Assembly: GCF_044502415.1 (NCBI RefSeq)
Contig: NZ_CP172402.1
Strand: one strand, 5' to 3'
Length of the DNA stretch: 64,000 bases
Origin: Haloimpatiens lingqiaonensis
Lineage (GTDB): Bacteria > Bacillota > Clostridia > Clostridiales > Clostridiaceae
Shown: positions 34,597-44,199 of the stretch, one piece after another
How positions within the stretch are numbered: the first letter of the stretch is position 1
How the letters are laid out: every line of letters starts with the position of its first letter
Notes under the pieces: generated by a model
What the model saw: only the letters and a program-made list of their open reading frames with translations
Told to the model about the DNA's origin: nothing
Databases searched by the model: none
Made by a program: the position numbers and the translations under genes

Positions 34597-35452
34597 TTTT
34601 AGCACCTCTCAGTACTTTAAGAATTTCTCTTTTAGCTTGTTCTATGGTAAACACTTCCTCTGATACATTCATACCAGCTTCTCTAAGTTTAAGCATTAAA
34701 TAAGTTATCTGTGGTGCTGCTAATCCTACTTCTTCTAAAATATCTACATGCTTAAAAACTTCATTTGGTTTTCCATCTAATATATTTTTGCCCTTATGCA
34801 TAACAATAATTCTTTCTGCAACCTTAGCCACATCCTCCATACTATGAGATACTAAAATTATTGTCATTTTATATTCCTTGTGAAGAGCAATTATTTGACC
34901 AAGAATTTCTTCTCTCCCCCTTGGATCCAATCCCGCTGTTGGCTCATCTAATATTAAAACCTTAGGTTCCATAGCTACAACTCCAGCTATAGCAACTCTT
35001 CTCTTTTGTCCACCACTTAATTCAAAAGGTGATTTATTTCTATAGGTTTCATAATCTAACCCAACCATTTTCATAGCCCTTTTTACTCTAGTTTCAACTT
35101 CTTTTTCATCTAACTTTAGATTTTTAGGTCCAAAAGCAATATCCTTTTCTACTGTTTCTTCAAAAAGTTGATATTCTGGGTATTGAAATACAAGTCCTAC
35201 TTTTCTTCTCACAAGACTTAACTTTACTTCTTTACTTGTTATATCTACATTATCTACTATTATTTTGCCGCTAGTTGGTTTTAAAAGTCCATTTATATGC
35301 TGAACCAAAGTTGACTTTCCTGACCCAGTATGACCAATTAAAGCTACAAATTCGCCATCATTTATTTCCAGCGACACGTCATCTAAAGCCTTCTTTTCAA
35401 AAGGCGTATTTGGCATATATGTGTGTATTAAATTCTCTATTTTAATTGACAT
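34589..35452 (-). CDS. ecfA2: ECF transporter ATPase EcfA2
   Basis: 287-residue ABC ATPase: Walker A GHTGSGKST, Q-loop FQYPEYQLFEETV, signature LSGGQKRRVAIAG, Walker B LILDEPTAGLD, H-loop VSH. Pairs with EcfA1 and EcfT. Overlaps ecfA1 by 16 bases and ecfT by 8. Confidence 0.96.
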   Translation of the reverse strand: MSIKIENLIHTYMPNTPFEKKALDDVSLEINDGEFVALIGHTGSGKSTLVQHINGLLKPTSGKIIVDNVDITSKEVKLSLVRRKVGLVFQYPEYQLFEETVEKDIAFGPKNLKLDEKEVETRVKRAMKMVGLDYETYRNKSPFELSGGQKRRVAIAGVVAMEPKVLILDEPTAGLDPRGREEILGQIIALHKEYKMTIILVSHSMEDVAKVAERIIVMHKGKNILDGKPNEVFKHVDILEEVGLAAPQITYLMLKLREAGMNVSEEVFTIEQAKREILKVLRGAKND

Positions 35453-36285
35453 AATCTACTCACCATCTCATTTATCGTTAATATATCAGTGTCTATGTTT
35501 ATGCCACTCTTTTTCAATTCATAAGCTAATTCTGTTACTTGAGGAACATCTAATCCTACTTTTTTCATAGTAGAAACATCACTAAAAATTTGCACTGGAG
35601 TTCCTTCTTTTATTACTTTACCTTCATCCATTATAATTACTCTATCTGCTTCTACTGCTTCTTCCATATAGTGTGTTATTAATACTATTGTTATTCCGTA
35701 ATTCTTATTTATGTCCTTTATTGTATTTACAACTTCTTTTCTTCCTGATGGATCTAGCATAGCAGTAGGCTCATCAAATATTATACACTTTGGACTCATA
35801 GCCAATATACCAGCTATAGCAACCCTCTGCTTTTGACCACCAGATAAAAGGTGTGGTGCATGATTTTTGTATTCATACATGTCTACTTTCTTTAAAGCTT
35901 CTTCTACTCTTGTTCTTATTTCTTCTGGTTTTATACCTATATTTTCTGGTCCAAAAGCCACGTCATCTTCTACAATTGTGGCTACTAACTGATTGTCTGG
36001 ATTTTGAAAAACCATGCCTGCAGCATTTCGTATTTTCCATAAATAATTTTCATCTGCGGTATCCATACCTGACACATATACCTTACCGCTAGTAGGTAGA
36101 AGTAAAGCATTCATATGCTTTGCCAATGTAGATTTTCCTGAACCATTATGGCCTAAAACAACTAAAAACTCTCCTTCTTTTATATCTAAATCTACTCCAT
36201 TTATAGCTAGTTTTTTTAAACTTTCATCACTAGTTGCAGAATACTCAAAAGTTAAATTTCTACATTCTATCATATTCGCTTCCAT
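35437..36285 (-). CDS. ecfA1: ECF transporter ATPase EcfA1
   Basis: About 282 residues: Walker A GHNGSGKST, Q-loop FQNPDNQLVATIVEDDV, signature LSGGQKQRVAIAG, Walker B IIFDEPTAMLD. The ATG at 36285 has AAGGAG 8 bases upstream; the ATG at 36291 is too close to it. First gene of ecfA1-ecfA2-ecfT-truA. Confidence 0.96.
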   Translation of the reverse strand: MEANMIECRNLTFEYSATSDESLKKLAINGVDLDIKEGEFLVVLGHNGSGKSTLAKHMNALLLPTSGKVYVSGMDTADENYLWKIRNAAGMVFQNPDNQLVATIVEDDVAFGPENIGIKPEEIRTRVEEALKKVDMYEYKNHAPHLLSGGQKQRVAIAGILAMSPKCIIFDEPTAMLDPSGRKEVVNTIKDINKNYGITIVLITHYMEEAVEADRVIIMDEGKVIKEGTPVQIFSDVSTMKKVGLDVPQVTELAYELKKSGINIDTDILTINEMVSRLCQLK

Positions 36286-36351
36286 CTTCATGACTCCTTA
36301 TCTTAAGAGCTTATAGACTTACTTACATATGTAATTATTTCTTTATATAGC

Positions 36352-36390
36352 AAAAGAGGGACTAAGCATTAAGAAACTTAATCCCTTATT
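36352..36390 (-). terminator. terminator of the S10-spc-alpha operon after rplQ
   Basis: GGGA.TAAG/CTTA.TCCC stem (36358-36366 with 36377-36385), followed on the minus strand by TCTTTTG; it separates the ribosomal operon from the ECF genes. Confidence 0.7.
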
Positions 36391-36395
36391 TTATA

Positions 36396-36737
36396 TTAAA
36401 CTAGCTCTAGAATTACTACTTCAGCAGCGTCTCCTCTTCTTGGTCCTACTTTGTATATTCTTGTGTACCCACCATTTCTTTCAGCATACTTTGGTGCTAT
36501 ATCACTGAATAACTTTTCTACTACTTCTTTTTCTTGTACAAACGCAGCTACCTGTCTTCTAGCATGTAGATCTCCTCTTTTAGCTAGAGTTATCATCTTT
36601 TCTGCTAGTTTTTTAGTTTCTTTAGCTCTTGTTTCTGTAGTTTCTATTTTCTCGTTTTTTAAGAAGCTAGTAACTAAGTTTCTTAGCATTGCTCTTCTAT
36701 GATCAGTTGGACGTCCCAACTTGCGATATCCTGCCAT
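36396..36737 (-). CDS. rplQ: 50S ribosomal protein L17
   Basis: 113 residues, MAGYRKLGRPTDHRRAMLRN start, short bacterial form as in Firmicutes. Last gene of the alpha operon. Confidence 0.98.
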   Translation of the reverse strand: MAGYRKLGRPTDHRRAMLRNLVTSFLKNEKIETTETRAKETKKLAEKMITLAKRGDLHARRQVAAFVQEKEVVEKLFSDIAPKYAERNGGYTRIYKVGPRRGDAAEVVILELV

Positions 36738-36749
36738 GTCCTTACCTCC

Positions 36750-37697
36750 TTACTCTTCGCTCTGTTTTAAATTCAAGCCTAAATCGTCTAATTTCTTCTG
36801 AACTTCTTCTAATGACTTTTTACCTAGATTTCTAACTTTCATCATATCATCCATGGTTCTTTCAGTTAGCTCTTGTACTGTATTTATACCTGCTCTCTTT
36901 AAACAGTTATAACTTCTTACAGATAAATCAAGCTCTTCTATAGTCATCTCAAGAACTTTTTCTTTCTTGTCTTCTTCTTTTTCAACCATTATTTCCATAT
37001 CATCAGCATGATCTGTTAATGACATAAATAACTTAAAGTGTTCTATAAGTATTTTGGCTGAAAGACTTATTGCTTCCTCTGGTCTAATAGTACCATTAGT
37101 CCACAATTCTATAGTTAACTTATCATAGTCTGTAATTTGACCTACTCTTGTGTTTTCTACAGTGTAGTTAACTCTCTTTACAGGAGTGTATATTGAATCA
37201 ACAGGAATAGTAGCTATAGGCAAATCTAATGATTTGTTTTTATTTTGAGATACATATCCTCTACCTCTATCAACATTTATCTCCATATGCAATCTTCCAT
37301 TGTCATCTAAAGTTGCAATGTATAGGTCTTTATTAACTACTTCTACTGAACCATCAGTTATAATATCTCCAGCAGTAACAACTCCTGGTCCTTTAGCATC
37401 TATATAAACCGTCTTTGGTCCATCTCCTGTCATCTTGAACGCTAATCCTTTTATATTTAGGATTAATTCTGTAACATCTTCTTTTACACCTTTAACTGTG
37501 GAAAACTCATGTAGAACTTCATCAATTTTAACTGAGGTTGCAGCAACTCCAGGTAAGGAGGATAAAAGAATTCTCCTTAAGGAATTGCCCAGTGTGATAC
37601 CATAACCTCTTTCTAATGGTTCTACCACAAACTTACCATAGATATTATCTTCAGAAATTTCCACGCACTCTATTTTTGGCTTTTCTATCTCTAACAC
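36750..37697 (-). CDS. rpoA: RNA polymerase alpha subunit
   Basis: 315 residues: N-terminal dimerisation domain (about 1-230, with RGYGITLGNSLRRILLSSLPG), flexible linker, and C-terminal domain (about 245-315) with helix-hairpin elements LDLSVRSYNCLKRAGI and VRNLGKKSLEEV for UP-element and activator contact. Thirteen bases before rplQ. Confidence 0.98.
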   Translation of the reverse strand: MLEIEKPKIECVEISEDNIYGKFVVEPLERGYGITLGNSLRRILLSSLPGVAATSVKIDEVLHEFSTVKGVKEDVTELILNIKGLAFKMTGDGPKTVYIDAKGPGVVTAGDIITDGSVEVVNKDLYIATLDDNGRLHMEINVDRGRGYVSQNKNKSLDLPIATIPVDSIYTPVKRVNYTVENTRVGQITDYDKLTIELWTNGTIRPEEAISLSAKILIEHFKLFMSLTDHADDMEIMVEKEEDKKEKVLEMTIEELDLSVRSYNCLKRAGINTVQELTERTMDDMMKVRNLGKKSLEEVQKKLDDLGLNLKQSEE

Positions 37698-37772
37698 TAG
37701 ATAAACCCTCCTTTTTCTTTTAATAACGACCTTATATTGAGGGCAACTGATTTTACACGCATTTACAACCTA

Positions 37773-38393
37773 TTATTTGCTGTATAACTCAACTATTAAT
37801 GTCTCATTTACTGGTACATCAATGTCTTCTCTTGATGGAACAGCAACAACTTTTCCTTCTAGTTTTTCAGCATTAGCTTCTAACCATTTTGGTAAAGTTT
37901 TTGGATTTTCAGCAAAAGTCTTGAATTTTTCAGTTCCTTTGCTCTTCTCACGTACAGATATAACATCATTTGCTGATACTATGTATGATGGAATATCTAC
38001 TTTCTTTCCATTAACTAAGAAATGTCCATGAGTAACTAAAAGTCTAGCTTCCTTTCTTGATCCAGCAAAACCTAATCTGTATACTACGTTGTCTAATCTG
38101 CTTTCAAGGATTATTAGTAAGTTTTCACCAGTAATTCCTCTCATTCTTTCAGCCTTTTCATATGTAATTCTGAATTGGCTCTCTAAAAGACCATAGATTC
38201 TCTTTGCTTTTTGCTTTTCTCTTAATTGAACTCCATAGTTAGATAATTTCTTTCTACTTTGTCCATGCTGTCCTGGCGCATAGCTTCTTTTAGTAAATGG
38301 ACATTTATCTGTATAACATTTATCTGATTTTAAGAATAACTTCATTCCTTCTCTTCTGCAAAGTTTGCAAGAAGCTCCAGTATATCTTGCCAT
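37773..38393 (-). CDS. rpsD: 30S ribosomal protein S4
   Basis: 206 residues with an N-terminal Cys cluster (CKLCRREG then CYTDKC) that would bind zinc, and the S4 RNA-binding domain. In this class S4 can repress its own synthesis, but I see no obvious leader pseudoknot here. Confidence 0.98.
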   Translation of the reverse strand: MARYTGASCKLCRREGMKLFLKSDKCYTDKCPFTKRSYAPGQHGQSRKKLSNYGVQLREKQKAKRIYGLLESQFRITYEKAERMRGITGENLLIILESRLDNVVYRLGFAGSRKEARLLVTHGHFLVNGKKVDIPSYIVSANDVISVREKSKGTEKFKTFAENPKTLPKWLEANAEKLEGKVVAVPSREDIDVPVNETLIVELYSK

Positions 38394-38422
38394 TTAAATT
38401 ACACCTCCTATTACTACTATAA

Positions 38423-38818
38423 TTACACTCTTCTTCTTTTTGGTGGTCTACATCCGTTGTGTGGTATTGGAGTAACATCTTTTATTAAAGATATTTCTAA
38501 ACCAGCTGCTTGTAGTGATCTTATTGCAGCTTCTCTTCCTGATCCTGGTCCCTTTACATATACTTCAACACTTTTTAATCCGTGTTCCATAGCTGCTTTA
38601 GCTGCAGTTTCTGCTGCCATTTGAGCTGCAAATGGTGTACTCTTTCTTGAACCTCTAAATCCCAATCCACCTGCACTTGACCATGAAAGTGCATTTCCAA
38701 CTGCATCTGTTATTGTAACAATTGAGTTGTTGAAAGTTGATTTTATATGTGCACAACCGTGCTCAATATTTTTTCTTTCTTTTTTTCTTCTACTTCTTTT
38801 AACCTTTTGAGCTGCCAT
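38423..38818 (-). CDS. rpsK: 30S ribosomal protein S11
   Basis: 131 residues, HIKSTFNNSIVTITD and the C-terminal DVTPIPHNGCRPPKRRRV, as in all S11. Confidence 0.98.
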   Translation of the reverse strand: MAAQKVKRSRRKKERKNIEHGCAHIKSTFNNSIVTITDAVGNALSWSSAGGLGFRGSRKSTPFAAQMAAETAAKAAMEHGLKSVEVYVKGPGSGREAAIRSLQAAGLEISLIKDVTPIPHNGCRPPKRRRV

Positions 38819-38833
38819 CCGATTCGTCCCTCC

Positions 38834-39208
38834 TTACTTATTATTTTCTCTTGCTACCTGCTCCCTTTTTGGGCCTTTTCTTGTTCTAGCATTTGTTTTA
38901 GTCTTTTGTCCTCTTACTGGAAGACCTTTTCTATGTCTTATTCCTCTGTAACTTCCTATTTCCATTAATCTCTTAATGTTTAAAGCTACTTCTCTTCTTA
39001 AGTCACCTTCAACAATTATATTCTTATTTATATAATCTCTTAAAGCATTTACTTCTTCTTCACTTAAATCCTTAACTCTTGTATCAGCATTTACGCCTGT
39101 TGATTCAAGTATTTTTTGTGCAGTTGGAAGACCAATTCCATAAATGTATGTTAGACCTATTTCAACTCTTTTATCTCTTGGTAGGTCAATTCCTGCTATT
39201 CTTGCCAT
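38834..39208 (-). CDS. rpsM: 30S ribosomal protein S13
   Basis: 124 residues starting MARIAGIDLPRDKR, with GSYRGIRHRKGLPVRGQKT and the basic tail near the P site. Between rpmJ and rpsK. Confidence 0.98.
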   Translation of the reverse strand: MARIAGIDLPRDKRVEIGLTYIYGIGLPTAQKILESTGVNADTRVKDLSEEEVNALRDYINKNIIVEGDLRREVALNIKRLMEIGSYRGIRHRKGLPVRGQKTKTNARTRKGPKREQVARENNK

Positions 39209-39288
39209 CTAATTTTACACCTCCTAAGATTAACGACTTTGTACATATTTGTACTATTATTTATTATATATTTATTTTAAAGTTATTA

Positions 39289-39402
39289 CTAACCTTGTTT
39301 TTGCTTGTGTTTTGGATTTTCACAAATAACCATTACTCTACCTTTTCTTTTTATAACTTTGCATTTTTCGCAAATTGGTTTAACAGATGGTCTTACTTTC
39401 AT
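39289..39402 (-). CDS. rpmJ: 50S ribosomal protein L36
   Basis: Only 37 residues. The translation begins MKVRPSVKPICEKCKV and ends KHKQKQG, with CxxC and C..H zinc ligands (zinc-binding form). ATG at 39402 with GGAGG upstream; 12 bases after infA. Confidence 0.97.
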   Translation of the reverse strand: MKVRPSVKPICEKCKVIKRKGRVMVICENPKHKQKQG

Positions 39403-39414
39403 TACTAACCCTCC

Positions 39415-39633
39415 TTACTTTGCCCTCCAAGTAATTCTCCCACGAGTTAAATCGTATGGAGAAAGTTCCACTGTAACTTTATCACCTGGCAATATTCTTA
39501 TAAAATTCATTCTTAGTTTACCTGATATATGAGCCAATATTTTATGACCACTTTCAAGTTCTACTTGAAACATAGCATTAGGTAAAGCTTCTAAAACCGT
39601 ACCTTGCATCTCTATAACATCTTGTTTTGACAT
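39415..39633 (-). CDS. infA: translation initiation factor IF-1
   Basis: 72 residues, S1/OB-fold, MSKQDVIEMQGTVLEALPN start. I use the ATG at 39633, the usual IF-1 start; a longer frame from 39663 overlaps the KOW gene. Its GGAGG lies about 12 bases upstream, a little far. Confidence 0.96.
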   Translation of the reverse strand: MSKQDVIEMQGTVLEALPNAMFQVELESGHKILAHISGKLRMNFIRILPGDKVTVELSPYDLTRGRITWRAK

Positions 39634-39640
39634 AAGGTAA

Positions 39641-39931
39641 TCAAACCTCCTCATTATCATCAATGGACTGTAGAAACTTCCTTATTTTTGAATTACTAAC
39701 CTTATCACCATTTGCTAATAATTGAGCTATTTCTTCTGCAATAGTGTTAGTTATATTCAGATGTTTTATTTTCTTTTTTTTAGGATTTTCGATTTTTCTC
39801 AAATCTCCATCACATATGTTTACATATTGATGATTTATTACATCAACTATTATAAACTTTCTATCTGCATCTCTACCTGCTTTAGAAATAACTACTCGAC
39901 CAATAAAATCTTTGTCGTACAAATCATTCAC
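39641..39931 (-). CDS. KOW-domain RNA-binding protein (L14e-like)
   Basis: 96 residues with a KOW/SH3-like start (GRVVISKAGRDADRKFIIVD), similar in shape to archaeal L14e, then a Lys-rich region and a short helical tail. Found between map and infA in many Firmicutes. Role in the ribosome not established. Confidence 0.85.
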   Translation of the reverse strand: MNDLYDKDFIGRVVISKAGRDADRKFIIVDVINHQYVNICDGDLRKIENPKKKKIKHLNITNTIAEEIAQLLANGDKVSNSKIRKFLQSIDDNEEV

Positions 39932-39936
39932 CTCTA

Positions 39937-40683
39937 TTAACTTAAAGTTAATATTTCAGGACCATTATCTAAAATAGCAACTGTGTTTTCATAATGTGCA
40001 GATAGTTTACCATCTACAGTTACTACTGTCCAGCCATTTGGCTTAGTTACTACACCATATTTACCTAAATTTATCATAGGTTCTATAGCTAATACCATAC
40101 CATGTGTAAGCTTAGGTCCTCTTCCTTCCCGTCCATAATTAGGAACTTCAGGATCTTCATGCATATCACGACCTATACCGTGACCTACATATTCTCTAAC
40201 GACAGAATATCCAAAGCTTTCCGCATGTAACTGAATGGAATGAGATATATCTGTTAATCTATTCCCAATCTTTGCATATTCTATTCCTTTAAAAAAGCTT
40301 TCCCTAGTTACCTGTATTAGTTTTTGGGCATCGGCCGAGATATTTCCAACTGCAAATGTTCTGGCTGCATCACCATGATAATTATTCAAAATAGCACCAC
40401 AATCCACACTTATTATGTCTCCCTCCTGAAGAACTCTATCAGAAGGAATTCCATGAACTACTTCTTCATTAATAGAAGTACATAATGAGGCTGGAAAACC
40501 ATAATAACCTTTAAAAGATGGCCTAGCTCCTTGTTTAGTAATGTATTCTTCTGCTATTCTATCCAATTCTTTAGTAGTTATTCCTGGTTTTACTACCTCT
40601 TCAAGCATTGCAAGAGTATCCCCTACAACTTTACCTGATTGTCTCATATATTCGATTTCCGAATTATTTTTAATTATAATCAT
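39937..40683 (-). CDS. map: methionine aminopeptidase
   Basis: Removes N-terminal Met from nascent proteins. 248 residues, type I fold, metal ligands in SVDCGAILNNYHGDAART (two Asp), HGIGRDMHEDPEV (His), and the two Glu in AIEPMIN and ENTVAI. Five bases from adk. Confidence 0.97.
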   Translation of the reverse strand: MIIIKNNSEIEYMRQSGKVVGDTLAMLEEVVKPGITTKELDRIAEEYITKQGARPSFKGYYGFPASLCTSINEEVVHGIPSDRVLQEGDIISVDCGAILNNYHGDAARTFAVGNISADAQKLIQVTRESFFKGIEYAKIGNRLTDISHSIQLHAESFGYSVVREYVGHGIGRDMHEDPEVPNYGREGRGPKLTHGMVLAIEPMINLGKYGVVTKPNGWTVVTVDGKLSAHYENTVAILDNGPEILTLS

Positions 40684-40687
40684 TTAT

Positions 40688-41335
40688 TTATCGCTCTCCC
40701 AATACTGAACATATGTCTTCAAATACTTTATCTATCGCTAAAGTACCATCAACAATTGACAATACATTTTGGGATTTATAGTATGCTATTAATGGTTGAG
40801 TTTGTTTATCATATACATCTAATCTATCCATTACTGTCTCTTCATTGTCATCTTTTCTCTGAATTAAATCAGCTCCGCAAATACCACATTTACCTTCATT
40901 TTTAGGAGGGTTGAACTTAATGTGATAACTTGCTCCACATGATGGACAAACTCTTCTACCAGTCATTCTTTCTAAAATAAGTTCTCGTGGCACTTCAATT
41001 AACAATGCAGTGTCTATCTTTTCACCTTTATCATTAATGAATTCATCTAAAGCCTCTGCTTGTTTAACTGTTCTTGGAAAACCGTCAAGAAGAAATCCTT
41101 TTTTACAATCCTCTTGAGATAATCTGTCTTTAACTAAATCTATAGTTAACTCATCAGGCACTAGCAAACCTTTATCCATATATTCTTTGGCCTTAACACC
41201 TAATGGTGTTTTTTCAGAAATGTTCTTTCTAAAAATATCTCCTGTAGAAATATGCGGTATGGAATACTTATCACTTATTGACTTAGCCTGTGTTCCTTTA
41301 CCAGCTCCAGGAGGACCTAATAAAATAATCTTCAC
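40688..41335 (-). CDS. adk: adenylate kinase
   Basis: 215 residues: P-loop GPPGAGKGTQA, GFPRTVKQA, and a zinc-type lid with CPSC and CGIC pairs (four Cys), as in Gram-positive long-form enzymes. Sits between secY and map, the standard spc order. Confidence 0.98.
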   Translation of the reverse strand: MKIILLGPPGAGKGTQAKSISDKYSIPHISTGDIFRKNISEKTPLGVKAKEYMDKGLLVPDELTIDLVKDRLSQEDCKKGFLLDGFPRTVKQAEALDEFINDKGEKIDTALLIEVPRELILERMTGRRVCPSCGASYHIKFNPPKNEGKCGICGADLIQRKDDNEETVMDRLDVYDKQTQPLIAYYKSQNVLSIVDGTLAIDKVFEDICSVLGER

Positions 41336-41365
41336 TAAAAATCATCTCCATATTAAGCAATATAC

Positions 41366-42643
41366 TTATTTTAGGAATCCTTTATAATGACGCATAACCA
41401 ATTGAGACTCAAGTTGTCTCATAGTATCTAGTGCAACTCCTACCTCAATTAACAGAGCAGTTCCGCCAAAGGATATTCCTTTGAAACTTGTATATGCATC
41501 AATTAGTATAGGTAATACAGCTATTATGGAGGCAAAAACTCCTCCGATTATAGATACTCTTAAAAGTACCTTTTCTAAAAATTCTTGTGTTGGTTTCCCT
41601 GGTCTAATTCCTGGTATAAACCCTGATGATTTATGCATGTTTTCTGCCATTTCATCTGGTTTAAAAGTAATTTCAGTATAAAACCAACTAAAGAATATTA
41701 TTAGTATGGCATACATTACAGCATATTGCCAAGAGTTTGGCTTAAATAAACTATATGGACTGCCATTTATGAATGCAGCGAATTTAGAGTTTGGCATAAA
41801 TTGAGCTATTGTTGCTGGAAATTGCATAACTGACATAGCAAATATTATTGCAATTACCCCTGAAGAACTCATGCTAATAGGAATATGGGATGAACCACCC
41901 TTCATGACTTTTCTTCCAGTAGTTTTTCCAGCATATTGTACTGGAACTCTTCTTTCGCCCTTATTAGTAATTACAACACCTACTAGCAATAGTAATATTA
42001 CTAATACAAATACTATTATTTGTATTATGTTTACTGAACCAGTACTTTCTAATTCTGAAAGCTTAAACACAGTTTGTGGTAACCTTGATATGATATTAAC
42101 AAAAATTAAAATTGAAACACCATTTCCTAAACCCTTAACTGTAATCTGTTCACCTAGCCACATTAAGAATGTGGAAGCTGCAGTTAAAGTCAACATTATA
42201 ACAAATATATTAAAAGCCGACATTGGTTTTAAAGCACCATATCCTGTTATTATTGCGTAAGTACCAAAAGCTTGAAGGAAACCCAATACAATACTAGCTA
42301 TTTTTGTGTAGTTTTGTATTTTCTTTCTACCTTCTTCACCTTCTTTAGAAAGCGATTCTAATGAAGGTATCGCAAATGTCAATAGTTGCATTATAATTGA
42401 TGCATTGATGTATGGAGTTACCCCCATTGCAAAAATACTAAATCTACTAAATGCACCTCCAGATAGTAGATCATAAAAGCCAAATAACGTTCCAGACTTT
42501 GCTAAAGCAGTTAACTTGCTAGTATCAATTCCAGGAACAGGAATAAAGTTTCCCATCCTGAAAATTGCTATCATTAGTAAGGTAAATATTATCTTTTGTT
42601 TAAGTTCTTTTACCTTCCAGGCATTACGTAGGGTTGATAGCAC
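41366..42643 (-). CDS. secY: preprotein translocase subunit SecY
   Basis: 425 residues with ten membrane helices, the core of the Sec channel. It begins at a GTG (42643) immediately after the rplO stop, with GAGGTG upstream in the rplO end. Features such as the plug-region GGAFSRFSIFAMGVTPYI are present. Confidence 0.98.
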   Translation of the reverse strand: MLSTLRNAWKVKELKQKIIFTLLMIAIFRMGNFIPVPGIDTSKLTALAKSGTLFGFYDLLSGGAFSRFSIFAMGVTPYINASIIMQLLTFAIPSLESLSKEGEEGRKKIQNYTKIASIVLGFLQAFGTYAIITGYGALKPMSAFNIFVIMLTLTAASTFLMWLGEQITVKGLGNGVSILIFVNIISRLPQTVFKLSELESTGSVNIIQIIVFVLVILLLLVGVVITNKGERRVPVQYAGKTTGRKVMKGGSSHIPISMSSSGVIAIIFAMSVMQFPATIAQFMPNSKFAAFINGSPYSLFKPNSWQYAVMYAILIIFFSWFYTEITFKPDEMAENMHKSSGFIPGIRPGKPTQEFLEKVLLRVSIIGGVFASIIAVLPILIDAYTSFKGISFGGTALLIEVGVALDTMRQLESQLVMRHYKGFLK

Positions 42644-43084
42644 CTATATCACCTCAACTTTTCCTCCAGCTGCTTCTATTTTTTCTACTGCAGACTTTGA
42701 GAATTTTGTAGCCTTAACATTTAGCTTCTTTTCAATATTTCCATTTCCTAATACTTTTACTCCATCATATAATTTTTTAACTATTCCTTTTTCTAATAAA
42801 ACTGCTGGAGTAACTTCAGTACCGTCTTCGAATTCATTTAATCTATCTAAATTAACAACAGCAAATTTCTTTGCAAATATGTTAGTGAAACCTCTCTTTG
42901 GAAGTCTTCTGTATAGTGGCATTTGGCCTCCTTCGAAGCCTGGTCTTACACCGCCGCCAGCTCTACCGTTTTGTCCGTCTTGACCTCTTCCAGATGTCTT
43001 TCCAAGACCTGAACCGTATCCTCTTCCAACTCTTTTAGGTGTTTTTGTTGAACCTGCTGCTGGTTTTAATTCATGAAGTTTCAT
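42644..43084 (-). CDS. rplO: 50S ribosomal protein L15
   Basis: 146 residues, MKLHELKPAAGSTKTPKRVGR start with the Gly/Arg-rich N-terminus. I use the ATG at 43084 (AAGGAGG 7 bases before); a GTG at 43090 is also open. Confidence 0.98.
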   Translation of the reverse strand: MKLHELKPAAGSTKTPKRVGRGYGSGLGKTSGRGQDGQNGRAGGGVRPGFEGGQMPLYRRLPKRGFTNIFAKKFAVVNLDRLNEFEDGTEVTPAVLLEKGIVKKLYDGVKVLGNGNIEKKLNVKATKFSKSAVEKIEAAGGKVEVI

Positions 43085-43101
43085 TTTCACACCTCCTTAT
43101 A

Positions 43102-43281
43102 TTATACTTCTTCAACTTTTAATAAGTATTCAACTTTTTTAATCATACCTCTTATTTGAGGAGTGTCTTCATGTTCTACAGTTTTTCCTATTTTCTTTAA
43201 CCCTAAAGCAGTAACTGTAGCTATATGATCTTTTTTTCTGCCTATAAGGCTTTTGTTTAATGTAACTTTAAGCTTAGCCAA
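43102..43281 (-). CDS. rpmD: 50S ribosomal protein L30
   Basis: 59 residues from a TTG start at 43281 (TTGGCTAAGCTTAAAG) to TAA at 43102-43104, with AKLKVTLNKSLIGR and the ALGLKKIGKTVEHEDTPQIRG core. AGGAGGG lies upstream. Confidence 0.95.
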   Translation of the reverse strand: MAKLKVTLNKSLIGRKKDHIATVTALGLKKIGKTVEHEDTPQIRGMIKKVEYLLKVEEV

Positions 43282-43292
43282 GGTTATCCCTC

Positions 43293-43790
43293 CTAACCTA
43301 AAATCTCTTCTACGGTTTTGCCTCTAAGCTTAGCAACTTGCTCAACAGTCTTTAAATTTGCTAATCCATTTAGTGTAGCATTAACCATATTTTTTGGGTT
43401 GTTAGATCCTAATGATTTAGCTCTAACATCTTTAATTCCTGCAAGCTCAAGTACGGCTCTAACAGGGCCACCAGCTATAACTCCTGTACCTTCGCTAGCT
43501 GGCATTAAAAGAACATTTCCTCTTCCAAACTCACCATATATTTCGTGTGGAATAGTTGTTCCTACCATTTGTACTTCGATTAAATTCTTTTTAGCATCTT
43601 CTATGCCTTTTCTTATTGCTTCAGGGATTTCGATAGATTTTCCCATTCCAACGCCAACATGACCGTTTTCGTCTCCAACTACAACTAAAGCGCTGAATCT
43701 GAAGTGTCTACCACCCTTAACAACCTTAGCAACTCTGTTTATAAATACAACTTTTTCTTTTAAGTTTAATTTGCTAGGCTCTATTCTCAT
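43293..43790 (-). CDS. rpsE: 30S ribosomal protein S5
   Basis: 165 residues, with the double-stranded-RNA-like N-domain (EKVVFINRVAKVVKGGRHFRF) and GMGKSIEIPEAIRKG. Between rpmD and rplR as usual. Confidence 0.98.
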   Translation of the reverse strand: MRIEPSKLNLKEKVVFINRVAKVVKGGRHFRFSALVVVGDENGHVGVGMGKSIEIPEAIRKGIEDAKKNLIEVQMVGTTIPHEIYGEFGRGNVLLMPASEGTGVIAGGPVRAVLELAGIKDVRAKSLGSNNPKNMVNATLNGLANLKTVEQVAKLRGKTVEEILG

Positions 43791-43807
43791 TATTTTCCCT
43801 CCTTCTC

Positions 43808-44170
43808 TTAGAATTCTAGTCCTGCCTCTCTCGCACCGTCAGCAAGCTCTTTAACTCTTCCGTGATATATATATCCGCCTCTGTCAAATACTACATTCTT
43901 TATTCCTTTTTCTAAGGCTTTTTTAGCTATCATTTCACCAACAACTTTTGCAGCTTCTTTGTTTCCGCCGTTTTTAACTTCTACATCTTTGTCTAAGCTT
44001 GAAGCAGCTACTAAAGTTGTGGCATTGATATCATCTATTATTTGAGCATATATATTCTTTTCGCTTCTATATACACATAGTCTTGGTATTTCTGGAGTAC
44101 CAAAAACTTTTTTACGAACTCTAAGATGACTTCTTTTTCTTATTGATTTTTTGTCTACTTTCTTAAACAT
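43808..44170 (-). CDS. rplR: 50S ribosomal protein L18
   Basis: 120 residues, start at ATG 44170 (AAGGAG 8 bases before), basic N-terminus, VFDRGGYIYHGRVKELADGARE ending. Binds 5S rRNA. Confidence 0.97.
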   Translation of the reverse strand: MFKKVDKKSIRKRSHLRVRKKVFGTPEIPRLCVYRSEKNIYAQIIDDINATTLVAASSLDKDVEVKNGGNKEAAKVVGEMIAKKALEKGIKNVVFDRGGYIYHGRVKELADGAREAGLEF

Positions 44171-44199
44171 TCGTTTCACTCCTTTCTAGAGATTATTTA

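Noticed and set aside
33059..36285. ecf-truA genes as part of the ribosomal alpha operon
   Set aside because: A terminator-like hairpin after rplQ (36352-36390) and a 110-base spacer suggest a separate transcript.
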